Origin: Monilinia fructicola
Lineage: Eukaryota; Ascomycota; Leotiomycetes; Helotiales; Sclerotiniaceae
Direction: 5' to 3'
Length of the DNA: 64,000 nucleotides
NCBI GenBank assembly: GCA_008692225.1
Contig: VICG01000006.1
Location: 1,059,501-1,123,500 of the forward strand
Below are positions 34,706 to 46,592 of the stretch, in pieces. A program made the position numbers and the translations under genes. The notes under the pieces are model-generated. The model had not been told where the DNA came from, made no database searches, and worked only from the letters and a program-made list of their open reading frames with translations. Numbering within the stretch: position 1 is the stretch's first letter; every line of letters starts with the position of its first letter.

Positions 34706-36825
34706 CTTGTATCTAGTCTTTCACTTTCTATCGTACGTTGGGTTGATGTCGGCAGCGTAAAATGCTGTTGCTCAATTATTATAATTTCATAAAGCTTGCG
34801 TAGGTATTTGATTCTCGTCGTTGCAGAGATCATGAAAGTAAACAAACGCACGGGGCAACAGAGAGCCGATAAGATTAGATATATCATGTGATCAAACCCT
34901 TGAAATATATGGGGTTTGTTGGGATGGTACTTGCCTGCCCGCCCGCCGTGTAGAACTAATGGTCAACGCGCAACCAACTGATATCAAAAGCCATCCATGG
35001 ATGGACATTGGATATATCGGAGTTCAAATTTTCGTGGACTTCGCAGCCAAACTGCTGGTGTCCCGGTATCACATGATCAGATTTGCCTTGTCATAGTAGG
35101 ACAACCCGCTGATCCCCTAAGCTAACTACCCCATACTTGTAGAACTACAAAGTATTTATGTTCACCTCAATAAGCCGGCGGGCTGTATACGAAAATCATA
35201 TGGAACTATATCACAACAGGTACATTCAACTTCGACAGCCATGGAATCAGAGTCAACAGAGTCTTTGCATACCTATCTGGGAGTGGGTGAAGTTCTAAGA
35301 CTGTGAACTGTTTTGAGTCGCAATTGCGTCGGGTGGAATCAAACATCTTCTTGCTGCAGTGACTACAAGGGCATTCGAAAATCAGCTCTGCCACAATCGA
35401 TCTTCTTCTTTCGTCACTTTATGATCCTATATGGTATTCTCTGCATCTTGATTACTCCGAAGTGGGGTTTACGTAGCATCCTTTGAACAACATCCAACTA
35501 ATATCGAAAGCTCTGCATGCTGAACTCATTCTATTTATCATTCGACACATGCAGGTATTAATAAGATCAAACCAAAACTATTTACGGATTTTCTCCATGT
35601 TACTAAAGATCAACAACATCTGTACACTTGCGCATAACAATTTGTCACCAGGAAAATGGTCAGAGAGATGACCTATCAAGTAATGAATACAACGAACATC
35701 AAACAGCTTCCCCCTCCCGCATTTGCCGGAAACTGAGTCAAAATGGGTCAACTCGCAGTAATAGTTTACTTCCAAAGTGTAGCCTATTCGGATATACAAG
35801 ACTCGAGGTATGCAGCATGGATGAATTGATCAACTGCTGGCTGCATCCATCTAGTAAGCCGCACTAGTACTCATTCAACCTAACTCCTTGACCCGTGGAC
35901 ATTATCACAGCTGGCGAGCAGGCGAGCAGGCGAGCTTAGCTACCAAGTTACATTGTACTTGTACCTGAAAGTTAATAGGTAACATCCACGACTTTGTGTG
36001 ATGGCATGGCTTAATCATACATTCTCACTGATCCTGGCTTGTAGTGGCCCAAAGCTCTTGCTCTGGAATCCTCAGAAGCTCTAATTAGAGCATAACCTTA
36101 CGTAGTAGGCGTGTATGTGCATGTGTACATTCCAATGAATGGGAAAATCAGAGATCAGAGATTCTTAACCTACAATACCCGAGAAGAAAGCAAACACTAA
36201 CTACGTAGGTACGTACCAGTTTCTCCTTCCGATTGTTTCCATTCCATCCATCCACCCAGACTCCATTTGACTGTCCACCCATTCATCGATCACCCCCAGC
36301 TTCATGATTCACAAATTGAGTTCCGTGGCTTACTAGATGCGCAAACTAAAGTGTGTCTCATACATTCATTCATTCACACAGCGGGGTCGAGAGTTGGTTT
36401 AGTAATATGAGGTCACTCCCTTGCTTTTAATGTGGGGGGACTTTGCATATGATTTGATTGATTGATTGATTGATTGATCCTTAAACAAAGGACGAAGTAT
36501 GAACCACCCCCCGCTCCCCAATTCAACTCCTCTTCTCATCCTTCAACCATATCTTATTAGCCTAGTCCCTTTGTAACAGGTTCAAGATCAAGATGTCAAA
36601 TCTTTGTGTAAGTGAATGCAGTTGGTTTGAGAACTCCTCGGCTATTGTCAATTGCCCGCCAGGCTGGAGAACTATATTAGTTCCCTCGATCATTCCTCAA
36701 CTAAAACCATTGCCGCTACATTTACCCATAAATATCTTGTGTCTTTCAAACATTGGCCTAGTTTTGGATTCGTGGATATTACACCGGTATTGCAAATTCA
36801 TTCAATCTCAATTTCTTTTAGCACA
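34706..36825. other. Divergent intergenic NUF2 / egt1
   Basis: About 2.1 kb with no supported gene. It contains a short (GATT)n run at about 36451-36478, a GGCGAGCA triplet repeat near 35913-35935 and the 5' leader of egt1. Short open frames match nothing and are mostly AT-rich. Confidence 0.5.
36451..36478. repeat. (GATT)n microsatellite
   Basis: About six tandem GATT units. Confidence 0.8.
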
Positions 36826-39800
36826 ATGGCCACTCCCCACATTTCCAACGGCGCTGTCGAGGACATCTCAAGCGCTCCTTCTCATGTGACAAAAGTCACG
36901 GGAGTCAAATCCAAGTCAAGGCACAATTCAACTCACGATATCATCGACATTCGCCACGATGGTGCCGAAATTGAGTTGAAGGATGAAATTTTGGCATCCT
37001 TGAGGCCTCATAGTGGTCTCAAAAGTTTGCCTACCCTGCTTCTATACGACGAGCGGGGTCTACAAATCTACGAAGAAGTTAGTCTTTATCCACGTTTGAT
37101 TCTCTTCAATCACATTAATATAGATACAGATCACTTATTTGCCTGAATATTACCTCACAAACGCAGAAATTGATGTCCTTGAACGTTCCGCGGAGAATAT
37201 TGCAGCAAGCATACCTTCTAATTCCATGGTTGTTGAGCTGGGGAGCGGGTTTGTAACTTTTGTTAGTCATTGAAGCTTTTAGAACTAACAAGGAACAGTA
37301 ATTTGCGTAAGGTGAGTATATTACTACGAGCTTTAGATGCGGCTGGGAAAACTGTCGACTACTATGCTCTCGACCTGTCCTTGAGGGAGTTGCAAAGGAC
37401 GTTAGAACAGGTTCCAGAATTCAAACATGTGAAATGTCATGGGCTTCATGGGACATATGACGATGGCCTTGCATGGCTGAAGCTTCCAGAAAACTCTTCT
37501 CGGCCAAAATGTGTTTTGTCGATGGGATCTAGCATTGGTTTGTCCTTAGAACCCACGTTACCGGCAATCAACTTACCACGTGCAGGCAACTTTCAAAGAC
37601 GCGATGCATCGTCATTTTTGAAGAGTTTTGCGGAAGTTTTGGGCCCCTCCGACATGTTCCTGATTGCCATCGATGCGACAAGTAACCCGAAAAAAATCTA
37701 GTAAGTTTCAGTGCATCTCTCCTAAATTACCATTGACTAACTATGTTCTAGTCATGCTTACAATGGTTTGTTGCCCCAATCTCAAATCATCCTTCTAAAG
37801 CTAATGCCAATGCCAATGACAAGACGAGAAAGGAGTCACTCACAGGTACGCATTTACATATACCAACGACCACTAAGAGCGTTTGCTTACTCCACCGCAA
37901 GATTTATTTTGAACGGTCTGGTTCAAGCGAACAAAATCCTTGGGGAGAACATATTTGATGTCAAAGACTGGACAGTCATTGGTGAATACGTCTATGACAC
38001 ACAAGGCGGCCGTCATCAAGCGTTTTACTCTCCAAATCGCGATATTGTTGTTCAAGATGTTCTTATAAAAGCTGGAGAGCGTGTGAAGGTAGAAGTTAGT
38101 TTGAAATACTCGCCTGAGGAAACAGCCAAGCTGTTCAAGGACGCGGGGATGAGAGAAGTTCAAAAATGGTCAGCTTCTAGCGACGAATATAGTAAGTACC
38201 GTATCATGTTTGCCTTTCTCTGTTTTGGCTTGGTGCGGCAATTACACATGTTAGATTCCACTGGCCAGTATACATGGTCTTATGATCACAGGATTCCCCA
38301 GTGTGGGGGTCAGCTCCCAATCGTGGTTTTGTGGCGCATACCTTAGTCGTTCACTTCCTTTTTTGTGATTGGCATCAAAATGGCATGACAATTACCAAAC
38401 ATACTTCTATCATACAAAGACTATTGGCTTTGTCCAATTGAGCTTTCTACTAACGTAACATTGAAGATATCCACCTCCTGACGAAAAGCACAATGGCCTT
38501 CGATACCAATCCAAAAGTCTATGCTTCGTCTACGGCCCCGACTTTTGAGGATTGGAAAGGGTTATGGTCAGTATGGGATACCGTCACCAGAAAAATGATT
38601 CCAAACGAAGAATTGATTGAGAAGCCAATTAAACTCCGAAATGCTTGCATATTTTACCTGGGACACATCCCGACATTCCTGGATATGCAACTGAATAAAG
38701 TCACCAAAGAGGCTCTCTGTGAGCCTTCTTCCTATCTCGCGATCTTTGAAAGAGGAATTGATCCTGATGTTGACAATCCTGAGCAATGCCATGCTCATTC
38801 CAAAATTCCGGAAGAGTGGCCACCACTCGAGGAGATTTTATCGTATCAAGAAAAAGTGAGAGAAAAGGTTCAGAGGGTATATGCAAGCTCAAATATTCCA
38901 AGAAGTCTCGGTCGTGCGCTTTGGTTGGGATTTGAACACGAAGCTATGCATCTTGAGACTCTCTTGTATATGTTACTGCAAAGTGACAGAACTATTCCAC
39001 CTACTACTGCCAAGCCAAACTTCAAAGAAGAAGCAAGACTAGCGAAGTTTTCTCGAGTACCAAACGAATGGTTTACTATTCCAGAACAGGAAATCATAAT
39101 CGGATTGGATGATCCAGAAGACAATTCGGGACCAGACAATCACTTCGGATGGTATGTTGAACATGCTCAAATTGAGCACGATCTAATTCTGACCCTATTA
39201 TACAGGGATAATGAAAAGCCCCCCCGAAAGGTTGTGGTTCAATCCTTTCAAGCCAAAGGACGACCGATTACCAATGAAGAGGTAAGAACTATGTGAGAAT
39301 TTCATAAGACTTTCCATTAAATAGCTACAGTATGCTCGATACCTAGAACAAACACACAAGGCCAAGATTCCAGCTTCGTGGGCTCAACATCCAAAGACTA
39401 ATGGCTACACCAATGGTAATTCGAATGGGCACAGCAATGGAAGTACAAACGGGTTAGACTCTCCTCCCTTAACCAAGGGATATCTCGAAGGTAAGGCTGT
39501 TCGAACCGTGTATGGTCTAGTTCCGCTCGAGTATGCTTTAGACTGGCCAGTTTTCGCTTCGTACGACGAACTTTCAGGATGTGCGGCTTGGATGGGTGGA
39601 CGAATCCCGACTGTCGAGGAGGTTCGAAGCATCTATAGTCACGTTGATGGCCTGAACGTCAAGAAAGCAGAGAGACATCTAGGAAAGACTGTTCCAGCTG
39701 TCAATGGGTAATTTAGCAATGATAGCACTAAAACTCATGGACGAAGACTAATTTTTCAACAGACATCTTATCAACGAAGGTGTCGAAGAGACACCCCCAT

Positions 39801-40271
39801 CCCAAACCTTTCAAAATGGTGGAGGCTCGCAAGAGCTTTTCACCACCCTTGAAGGTGCCAACGTAGCCTTCAAGAACTGGCATCCCATCTCCGTTACTGC
39901 TGGAGGCAATAAACTAGCAGGTCAGGCTGATATGGGCGGAGTTTGGGAATGGACTAGCTCTCCCCTCAGCCCACATGAGGGATTTGAGCCGATGTCTTTA
40001 TACCCTGCTTACACTGGTTTGTTTTGCTCTTTCTACTCTTATGGGCGTGGAAACTGATCTTCACAGCCGACTTCTTTGATGGGAAGCACAATATTATTCT
40101 CGGGGGGTCTTGGGCAACTCATCCTCGTATTGCTGGGAGAAAGACATTGTGAGCCAAGTCAAATCAATTTGTCTTTTATTTCGCATGCTAATTGAATCAT
40201 GTAGCGTCAATTGGTACCAGCGCAATTACCCATACACATGGGCCGGTGCACGCCTAGTTCGTGATCTGTAG
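36826..40271 (+). CDS. egt1: Ergothioneine biosynthesis protein Egt1
   Basis: Egt1 trimethylates histidine to hercynine (EgtD-like methyltransferase) and forms the hercynylcysteine sulfoxide C-S bond (EgtB-like DinB plus formylglycine-enzyme-like domains). Thirteen exons keep phase throughout and give 863 residues: 36826-37077, 37130-37248, 37299-37537, 37586-37700, 37752-37765, 37824-37845, 37902-38191, 38467-39151, 39206-39281, 39331-39707, 39763-40016, 40067-40148, 40205-40271. Methyltransferase motifs are TLLLYDERGLQIYEE|ITYLP, VVELGSG|NLRKV and MGSSIG|NF. The EgtB iron-ligand motif is FEHEAMHLETLLYM. The end is GGSWATHPRIAGRKT joined to VNWYQRNYPYTWAGARLV. Exons 5 and 6 are microexons (14 and 22 nt); three introns lack stops and look coding if unspliced. 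Intron 7 is 275 nt. The gene is fully intact. Confidence 0.95.
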
Positions 40272-41372
40272 GCTGCCTGCATACTTTGAATGTGGCGGTA
40301 AAGCTTCATCGTCATTCAACAGGGGAGGAAGCCAGCCACTCACTACTCGAACGAATCAACTTCATCTCGATGAGACCTTAATGTAGCAACACGAAAGAGG
40401 ACATTGGTTGGATAAATGCAGCGATTCATGCTTTATGTTTATGAGGTTTATGTCATTTTTGGAAAATACTCACAAGGTAAAATTGATAATAATGGATGGT
40501 TGATTTCACGGGATATCGAATGAAAGGGGCGCACATACTTACTTCACTGTCACTTTGGAATGGGTTTAGCAATTTGTTTTCTGAAATATTTTCGGGAAGA
40601 ATGATAAGTCCAAATGAAATTTCCCGCAGCACTTTTTGGAAAGTCATACTCATTGTATGTTTTTTGTAGTGAAAGTTTTGAGAGTGTGTACCAGTATGCA
40701 TGAGCAGGCGAGGTGATGTAGGTGATGTAGGTGATGTAAGATGCCCAGATGAGTTGAAGTGCACTTATCCGAGCTTTCAAACAGTCACGATATATTTATT
40801 TGCCTACTCGGTATCCATGGCCGGAATGGAAGGTTATATGTTCTTTCCTTTTTTGACAAACAAACGGTCTCAACGTCCAATGGAGTACTCCAGCTCAGCT
40901 CAGAGTATAACAAACGTTTCGCCCCTTTTGGACTTTGCTTTCCACGCATTCTACTTACTTTTTCCACTTCGCAACTAGGAGTGCCCATAGTTATTTAGTC
41001 ATTGCTAGGTAGATTCTAGGTAGATAGATATCTACAGCTCCATCAACCAACCAAGCAATCGGGTTCTTCTTCTTTTTATATACTAGGTAGGTTTTGAGAT
41101 ATATCATTTTACCCCTTAAATACCAAGCTATAATTTCAACAAATATCCATGGATGGCAAGTTATTCTATGGTTTCAAGTCTTGATAGCTTTATTATATAT
41201 GATTTCTTAAATCCTCATATGTTCATTCAAAACTAAAACCTGCAAATAGAATTCACGGCTGTAGTAACCTTGTATATATATCCATGGATATGAAAGTCTA
41301 TCTCGAAAGTCTCTAGGGCGGTTGGATTTTGTTCGTTTATGGACACACTGATTGTCCTTCATCCAATCATTG

Positions 41373-41409
41373 CCTACCTACCTAGGTAATTACCTAGGTA
41401 ATTACCTAG
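41373..41409. repeat. Palindromic AATTACCTAGGT direct repeat
   Basis: Overlapping copies of TACCTAGGTAATTACCTAGG; each unit is its own reverse complement. Related ACCTAGGT palindromes recur elsewhere in the window. Confidence 0.8.
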
Positions 41410-41700
41410 TACGCTTTACTATATCTCTCTTTTCAGAGACGACATCAGTTGTTAATAACTCAACTTAGGTATTAGAGTCAGTTCCTAATCAGTCTCAAAT
41501 TGCCCAGATGAACACAGGCACAGGTAGAAAGGGAAGTTGTCTAGTAATTCATTCATATATTCATACATTAATCCATCCATCCATTCATCCATTCATTTGT
41601 TTGTCCAAAATTCACTCTTTATAGTCACTCAATATCTTCTTTATGGGAGGATTTCACTTCTCCAGGGCTTGATAAACAACTCAACTTGGGTAGCTAAGTA

Positions 41701-41755
41701 AGTTCATTTCAGTTCAGTTCACTTCATTTCAGTTCAGTTCAGTTCACTTCAGAAT
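41701..41755. repeat. (AGTTC/ACTTC)n pentamer repeat
   Basis: About ten imperfect pentamer units (TTCAG, TTCAC, TTCAT). Confidence 0.75.
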
Positions 41756-42411
41756 CAGTTTCAATTCTAACATAGGTGGAAGTGAAAGTTATCCATAAAT
41801 ATCTAGCATTTGACATTCCTTTAGCAAGCGACTTTCTCAAACGATCATCATCAAGTTCTACATTTATCTTCATAAGAGGTGCATCTCAACATTATTCACA
41901 ATTCATCTGATCTCTAATCTCTCAAGTCAGAAAAGGGGTTCAAAGCTCGCCCTTCATTTGATATGTGAAGCCAACGTCTACAAGGATGACAAGCAAACAA
42001 TTCCGATATTCATTCACTTCTTCAAACCTCTTAAATTCAAGACGAACTTGAAATAGCGAGCAAAGAGTTGAGAGAAGAAGACCTTGCAAGATTATGATTG
42101 TTCCAAGATTCCCCCAAGTCAATAACTAACCAGTATACTTACTATTTTGATAGCCAGTCCCAGATCACATATCAAGGAGGATATTGCACGTGGAGAACTA
42201 CCCAGACAAACAACCTATTTACCTGACTGCAGGTGAATCAAAAAGATATCAGATTCTCAAGAGATTCTGAACTGATCATCTCAACATCAACAACATCAAC
42301 AACATTCACTCATACAATAACATTCATTCATTCAAACCATACATCGCATTCACTCATCACATCCAATCCAATTCAATTACACGAGCCTTACTTTTCAGCA
42401 TTTGGCCAAGT

Positions 42412-42460
42412 TCCATCCATCCATCCATCCATCCATCCATCCATCCATCCATCCATTCAT
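42412..42460. repeat. (CATC)n microsatellite
   Basis: About eleven uninterrupted CATC units ending in CATTCATC. On the minus strand it reads as repeated WMDG. Confidence 0.9.
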
Positions 42461-43729
42461 CCCTACAGCCTATCCACAGTATTGTTGGACCGCATAAGCC
42501 GCACCACGAGATTTGTATACTCCAGGGCTCGTCTAACTTCATCTGTTCCACATCCCTCTTCTTATTTAAAGTTCAATCTTGTTTACCATCCACTTCACAA
42601 TCAACCACAAACCAAATCAATCCAGATTTGCATCAATACTGTAACTCATATAACAACTTTGAGGTCTTGCAATTCCTTGGTGTCTCATAACCACCTTTTG
42701 CAACATAGCAGCATAGTCCTAGGATTGCGCCAAGTAAGTATATCATTCCCCTCCTCCATCTTCAAATATCCACAGCGTCTCTTGGTCAACATGGAGGACT
42801 TTCCGATCAATGAAAGTTTGCTATCGATCTAATCATCTTGGACTATCTGCCGTGAAGCCAATCATTCTCTTACTCGCCATTGCTTGCCATCTACGCTATG
42901 GGCCAGCTATCCTTTCATCTCTCAATAAGATGACTTGTCGGACTCGCAACTTCAAGTTCAAAGATTCTTTACCAAATTCAAGTCAATTCAGTCAAAGAAA
43001 TCTCTTTGGCGTCAGATCCAAGTCAAATTCAACAGTGAAAAGGCCAATTGCTAATCATTCTCAAGATAGAAGACCTTGCCGCCATTAAAAATTCGAGTAC
43101 TTTACTCTCAATTATCCTGTACAATACTTTCAATGATGAATTGGGCAATCCTTGCTCGCGAAGATCGTCTCTACAAGGGAAAGACCTTGTACAGATGGGA
43201 TGTATCACCTGGCTTAGGTATGAAATAAGATCCTTTTACGTTTACTTGAAAGTATAATAATGCTTCTTAGAGCATCATTGTGGCACATGTGCAACACCAC
43301 TTCACAGTTAGTCAAGCCAATCAATCAGAATCCCAGCCATGGCTGTTGCTCACCCTTTTACTCTTCGCAGACGCTCGTTCAAAGTCATCCTGTCTTGGTA
43401 AACATGTTGAACCTTGCTTCCGCTTCCATCAACAATTGCATTTCCTCGGTAAGTGAAAGCTCCTCTCTTCTATTCCAATGGCCCTGTGATCCAGCATATC
43501 TAGTTAGAGGAATGCAAGGCCAACTTGGCATATTGCCTATTCTCTGTGGATGCCGAAAGAAATGTCTTCTTTGCATACTTGCAATGTCATAGACATCTTG
43601 TGATACCAATGCTAATTTGAATACACTATAAAGGGAAATCTCATGAATGCTTGGGGTAACTTTCAAGGAGACCCATACCCTTCTTCCAACTAGATTGCTG
43701 ACTTCAACAGATGTAACACCTCTGACGAG

Positions 43730-45192
43730 ATGCACCATACTCGACACAAGGAGATTCTAACCATCATCAGGGACATCAACTCATATGACCAAACTAATTT
43801 GTCTCTAGATTCTCAGCTCATGAAGAGGAAAGACGGACCCGACAAGAAACTGGTAGAGTCTGAGAACACCTCCGAGACAACAGACGTCACATCTGAGATA
43901 AGCTTCGAAGAAGAGAATTTGACAAGGAGAGAAAGGAAAAAAGCGAAGAAGTTAGGAGTAAGGACGAGAAGAAATGTCGAAGTTTATAGTCAGGACGATC
44001 TCAACTGCATCAGTGAGATACTACATGGCAAAGTACATGAAAGCAAAGGTGCTTGGGAGGGTACATATGTGTATGACAACCGACGTACCGAAAGCTCACT
44101 TGCAAGCAATGATGTGGTTGAGGAAGATGAGGATTGTGACACCTATGCTGTTCAATCTCCTACTCCAGCCTCGAACAAAGAATACAAGGCTCCTAACTAT
44201 CCAACTCCAAAGCAACAAAGGGCAGCTAGAAGACTTATGACAATAACTCCGATTAGACAATCCAAGCTTCGTGGTCACCAGCAGAAGTTCACACCCGAAA
44301 CGGCTCACAAAGATGATCCATATGGTGGCATCAACCCCAATACTTTCTATTGTCTTGGCATTGATGTCAACCCACCCTCGAATCCGAAAGCCAGGAAAGA
44401 CTTGATGGGAAAGCTGATCATTGCGATTCAAAATGATCTACAAGTTATCCGGCGTGAAGAAGAGGAGGCTATCATAAGAGAAGAAGGTTTCTGGAGGTGG
44501 GCTGGACGGAATGCCTTTCGAAATATTCTTGAATATCGTAAGACATTTGACTGGGCGACCGGTCAGAAGATAACCACAACAAAGACTGAAGCAGAGATAT
44601 TTGGTGATGAGCTAGATGATGGGCAGATCAATGAGCCAGAGAATAAGGACGATATCTACGACACTGCTGAGGACAAAGGGGAGCTTGTTTCAGGTGAACT
44701 TATACCTGCGAAGATGATGACTGAGATGGAAATTGTACAAGAAAAGGCAGATGGAATAGAGGAAAATATGATTGGCAAGAAAGAAAAGAAAGTCAAAAAG
44801 GAAATTCGGGTTTTAAAAATCACCACGGCCTATGAGTCAAAGCTGAAGCACAAGCCCAAACCAACAAAGAGTATCTCAAAAGGTGTCTCTTGGCAAGAAG
44901 CAAAAGGCTTGGAAGTGTTTTGAGTCTGATGGACTCATCAATGATTCTGTTGAGGAAGACGGTGATATGGCTCAAGAGGGCCTTCAGGACCTTATTCGAG
45001 CCTACAAAGACACTGGCATCGACAATCCAAACCCTTCTTCGTGGGCGGCTGTCGTTGGTTATACCTCAGATGGAAACCACAAGCACTGCCAAGAAATCTA
45101 AGAAAGCCAACATGAACAGTACGATCACGACGCACATTGAAGAAGAAGAAGACGAGTGGATAACTGTTGTCAAAAAGGGGAAGAAGAACTGA
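43730..45192 (+). CDS. Unknown, probably lineage-specific protein (two frameshifts near the end)
   Basis: Function unknown. The frame is open for 397 codons from an ATG at 43730 and can be followed to 45192 if one extra base is discounted at 44918-44921 (TTTT) and one at about 45074-45078 (AAACC). The three segments then join smoothly (LEVF|ESDGLINDS and TSDGN|TSTAKKSKK). About 487 residues result. Features are a basic patch (LTRRERKKAKKLGVRTRRN), PNYPTPKQQRAARRL, an ordered block NPNTFYCLGIDVNPPSNPKA plus EEGFWRWAGRNAFRNILEYR, Lys/Glu-rich sequence, and an end SSWAAVVGY... EDEWITVVKKGKKN. The EW-x-V-x-K-G-K ending recalls translation-related fungal proteins, but this is only resemblance. An upstream exon is likely because a TTCAACAG acceptor precedes the open frame. 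Confidence 0.55.
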
Positions 45193-45955
45193 TGTATTCA
45201 TGGTCAAGATGCAGGCTGGCAGGATCTGCAATGGAGAATTTGTTACATTTGAGATTATTTTGTTAGTGTACATTTCCCATATTGGTTTGCTTTCTAATAG
45301 GTTTCTTTTAATTTCTTGCTTCCTTGCTACTCTCAAAAGAATGAACAGAGGTGGTTACTAAGTGAGCTCCAGAGCTTTGAAAGAGCACACGTGGATTTCG
45401 TTGGTCATTTCAGCACAAGAGATATGTAGCATAAGAATAGGGATCTCTAATCCATGAATGCGGTAAATACAATCGTATACTGAAGAAGATTAATTTGTGA
45501 TGCGTGAAATTCCAACGACATGGTGTTTGCTCGCGCTAGGAACGAATCCTCGCGCTTTCGATATCCGGGCTCATCTCATCCATCTCGAGATATTCCTTCC
45601 TGCGTCTGGAATAGCGCTGAGCACCAGCACATACCAAGTATCCCCAATACTCGTATAAGATGAAACAAACCCCTTGGCGAATTCGTTTCCAAGCCTCGTT
45701 CTTGAAGAGAAGGAAAGATTCGCAGATTCTATCCGTTCGAGACGAGGTCTGTTTGTAGTGATGGGTGTCGTTATGATCGTAGGATCGTAGGATCATATGA
45801 TTACATGGCGCCTGGCGTATAGTGCATGGTGCATGGTGCATGGCATATCTGCTAAGGAGGCATGGCGTTAATTATTGGTGTGGGATTTGGATGGATGGAT
45901 GGATGGATGTGGTGCTGAAGGATCGTGGCTAGAACTGAGGAAGAGATGGATGCGA

Positions 45956-46075
45956 ATATGGATATGGATATGGATATATATGGATATGGATATGGATATG
46001 GATATGGATATGGATATGGATATGGATATGGATATGGATATGGATATGGATATGGATATGGATATGGATATGGAT
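45956..46075. repeat. (GGATAT)n hexanucleotide repeat
   Basis: About twenty tandem GGATAT units, one interrupted by an extra ATAT near 45975. It reads as (Met-Asp)n in one frame. Confidence 0.92.
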
Positions 46076-46245
46076 CAGGGCTGGTGGATGGGAGATAGCA
46101 TTGTATTCCTAAATCATGACTCGAGATGGTGCAAGGAGGATCGTGGATTCATGTGCAGCGATGAGAGGGATGGTTAGGGTGTTGTACGCGGGTATGGGGT
46201 GTTGCACATTGGATGGTAGAGTTGTAAGGTACTGAGGTCGTTGGA

Positions 46246-46420
46246 AGGGAAAGGAAAGGGGAGGAGAGGAAAGGGGAGGAAAGGAGAGGTGGAAAGCGAG
46301 ATGAGGAGAGAGATGGAAAGGTGAGAGGAGAGAGGAGAGAGGAGAGAGGAGAGAGGAGAGAGGAGAGAGGAGAGAGGAGAGAGGAGAGAGGAGATAGGAG
46401 AGAGGAGAGAGGGGAGACAA
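46246..46420. repeat. Purine minisatellite (GAGAGGA)n
   Basis: GGAAAGG/GGAGAGG variants lead into about fourteen copies of a 7-base GAGAGGA unit. All bases are purines on the plus strand, a triplex-prone arrangement. Confidence 0.9.
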
Positions 46421-46565
46421 AGATGTGGAGGTTGAAGTCGAGGACTTGAAGACATAGGCCGTAAGCGAAGTTCCTGTATCCGGATTCCTCGGTGGTGCAC
46501 GGGTGGTCTGTGTGCTCACTTAGAGCCACGGGTAGGTTTGGAAAGTCAATTCGGGCAAGGGAGAA

Positions 46566-46592
46566 GTGGATGGATGGATGGATGGATGGATG
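46566..46592. repeat. (GGAT)n microsatellite
   Basis: Six tandem GGAT units. Confidence 0.8.

Larger units (their letters stand above)
40272..43729. other. Long gene-poor region after egt1
   Basis: About 3.4 kb with no supported gene. It contains three GATGTAGGT copies near 40713-40738, a palindromic AATTACCTAGGT repeat at about 41373-41409, an ATCC run near 41570-41600, AGTTC/ACTTC repeats at about 41701-41755, CAACAT repeats near 42280-42305 and a (CATC)n run at about 42412-42460. The right end may hold unspliced leader exons of the gene starting at 43730: an acceptor-like TTCAACAG lies at 43703-43710 and the frame stays open from there. Confidence 0.5.

Noticed and set aside
45875..46177. 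Met-Asp repeat open frame
   Set aside because: It is a translation of the GGATAT microsatellite.
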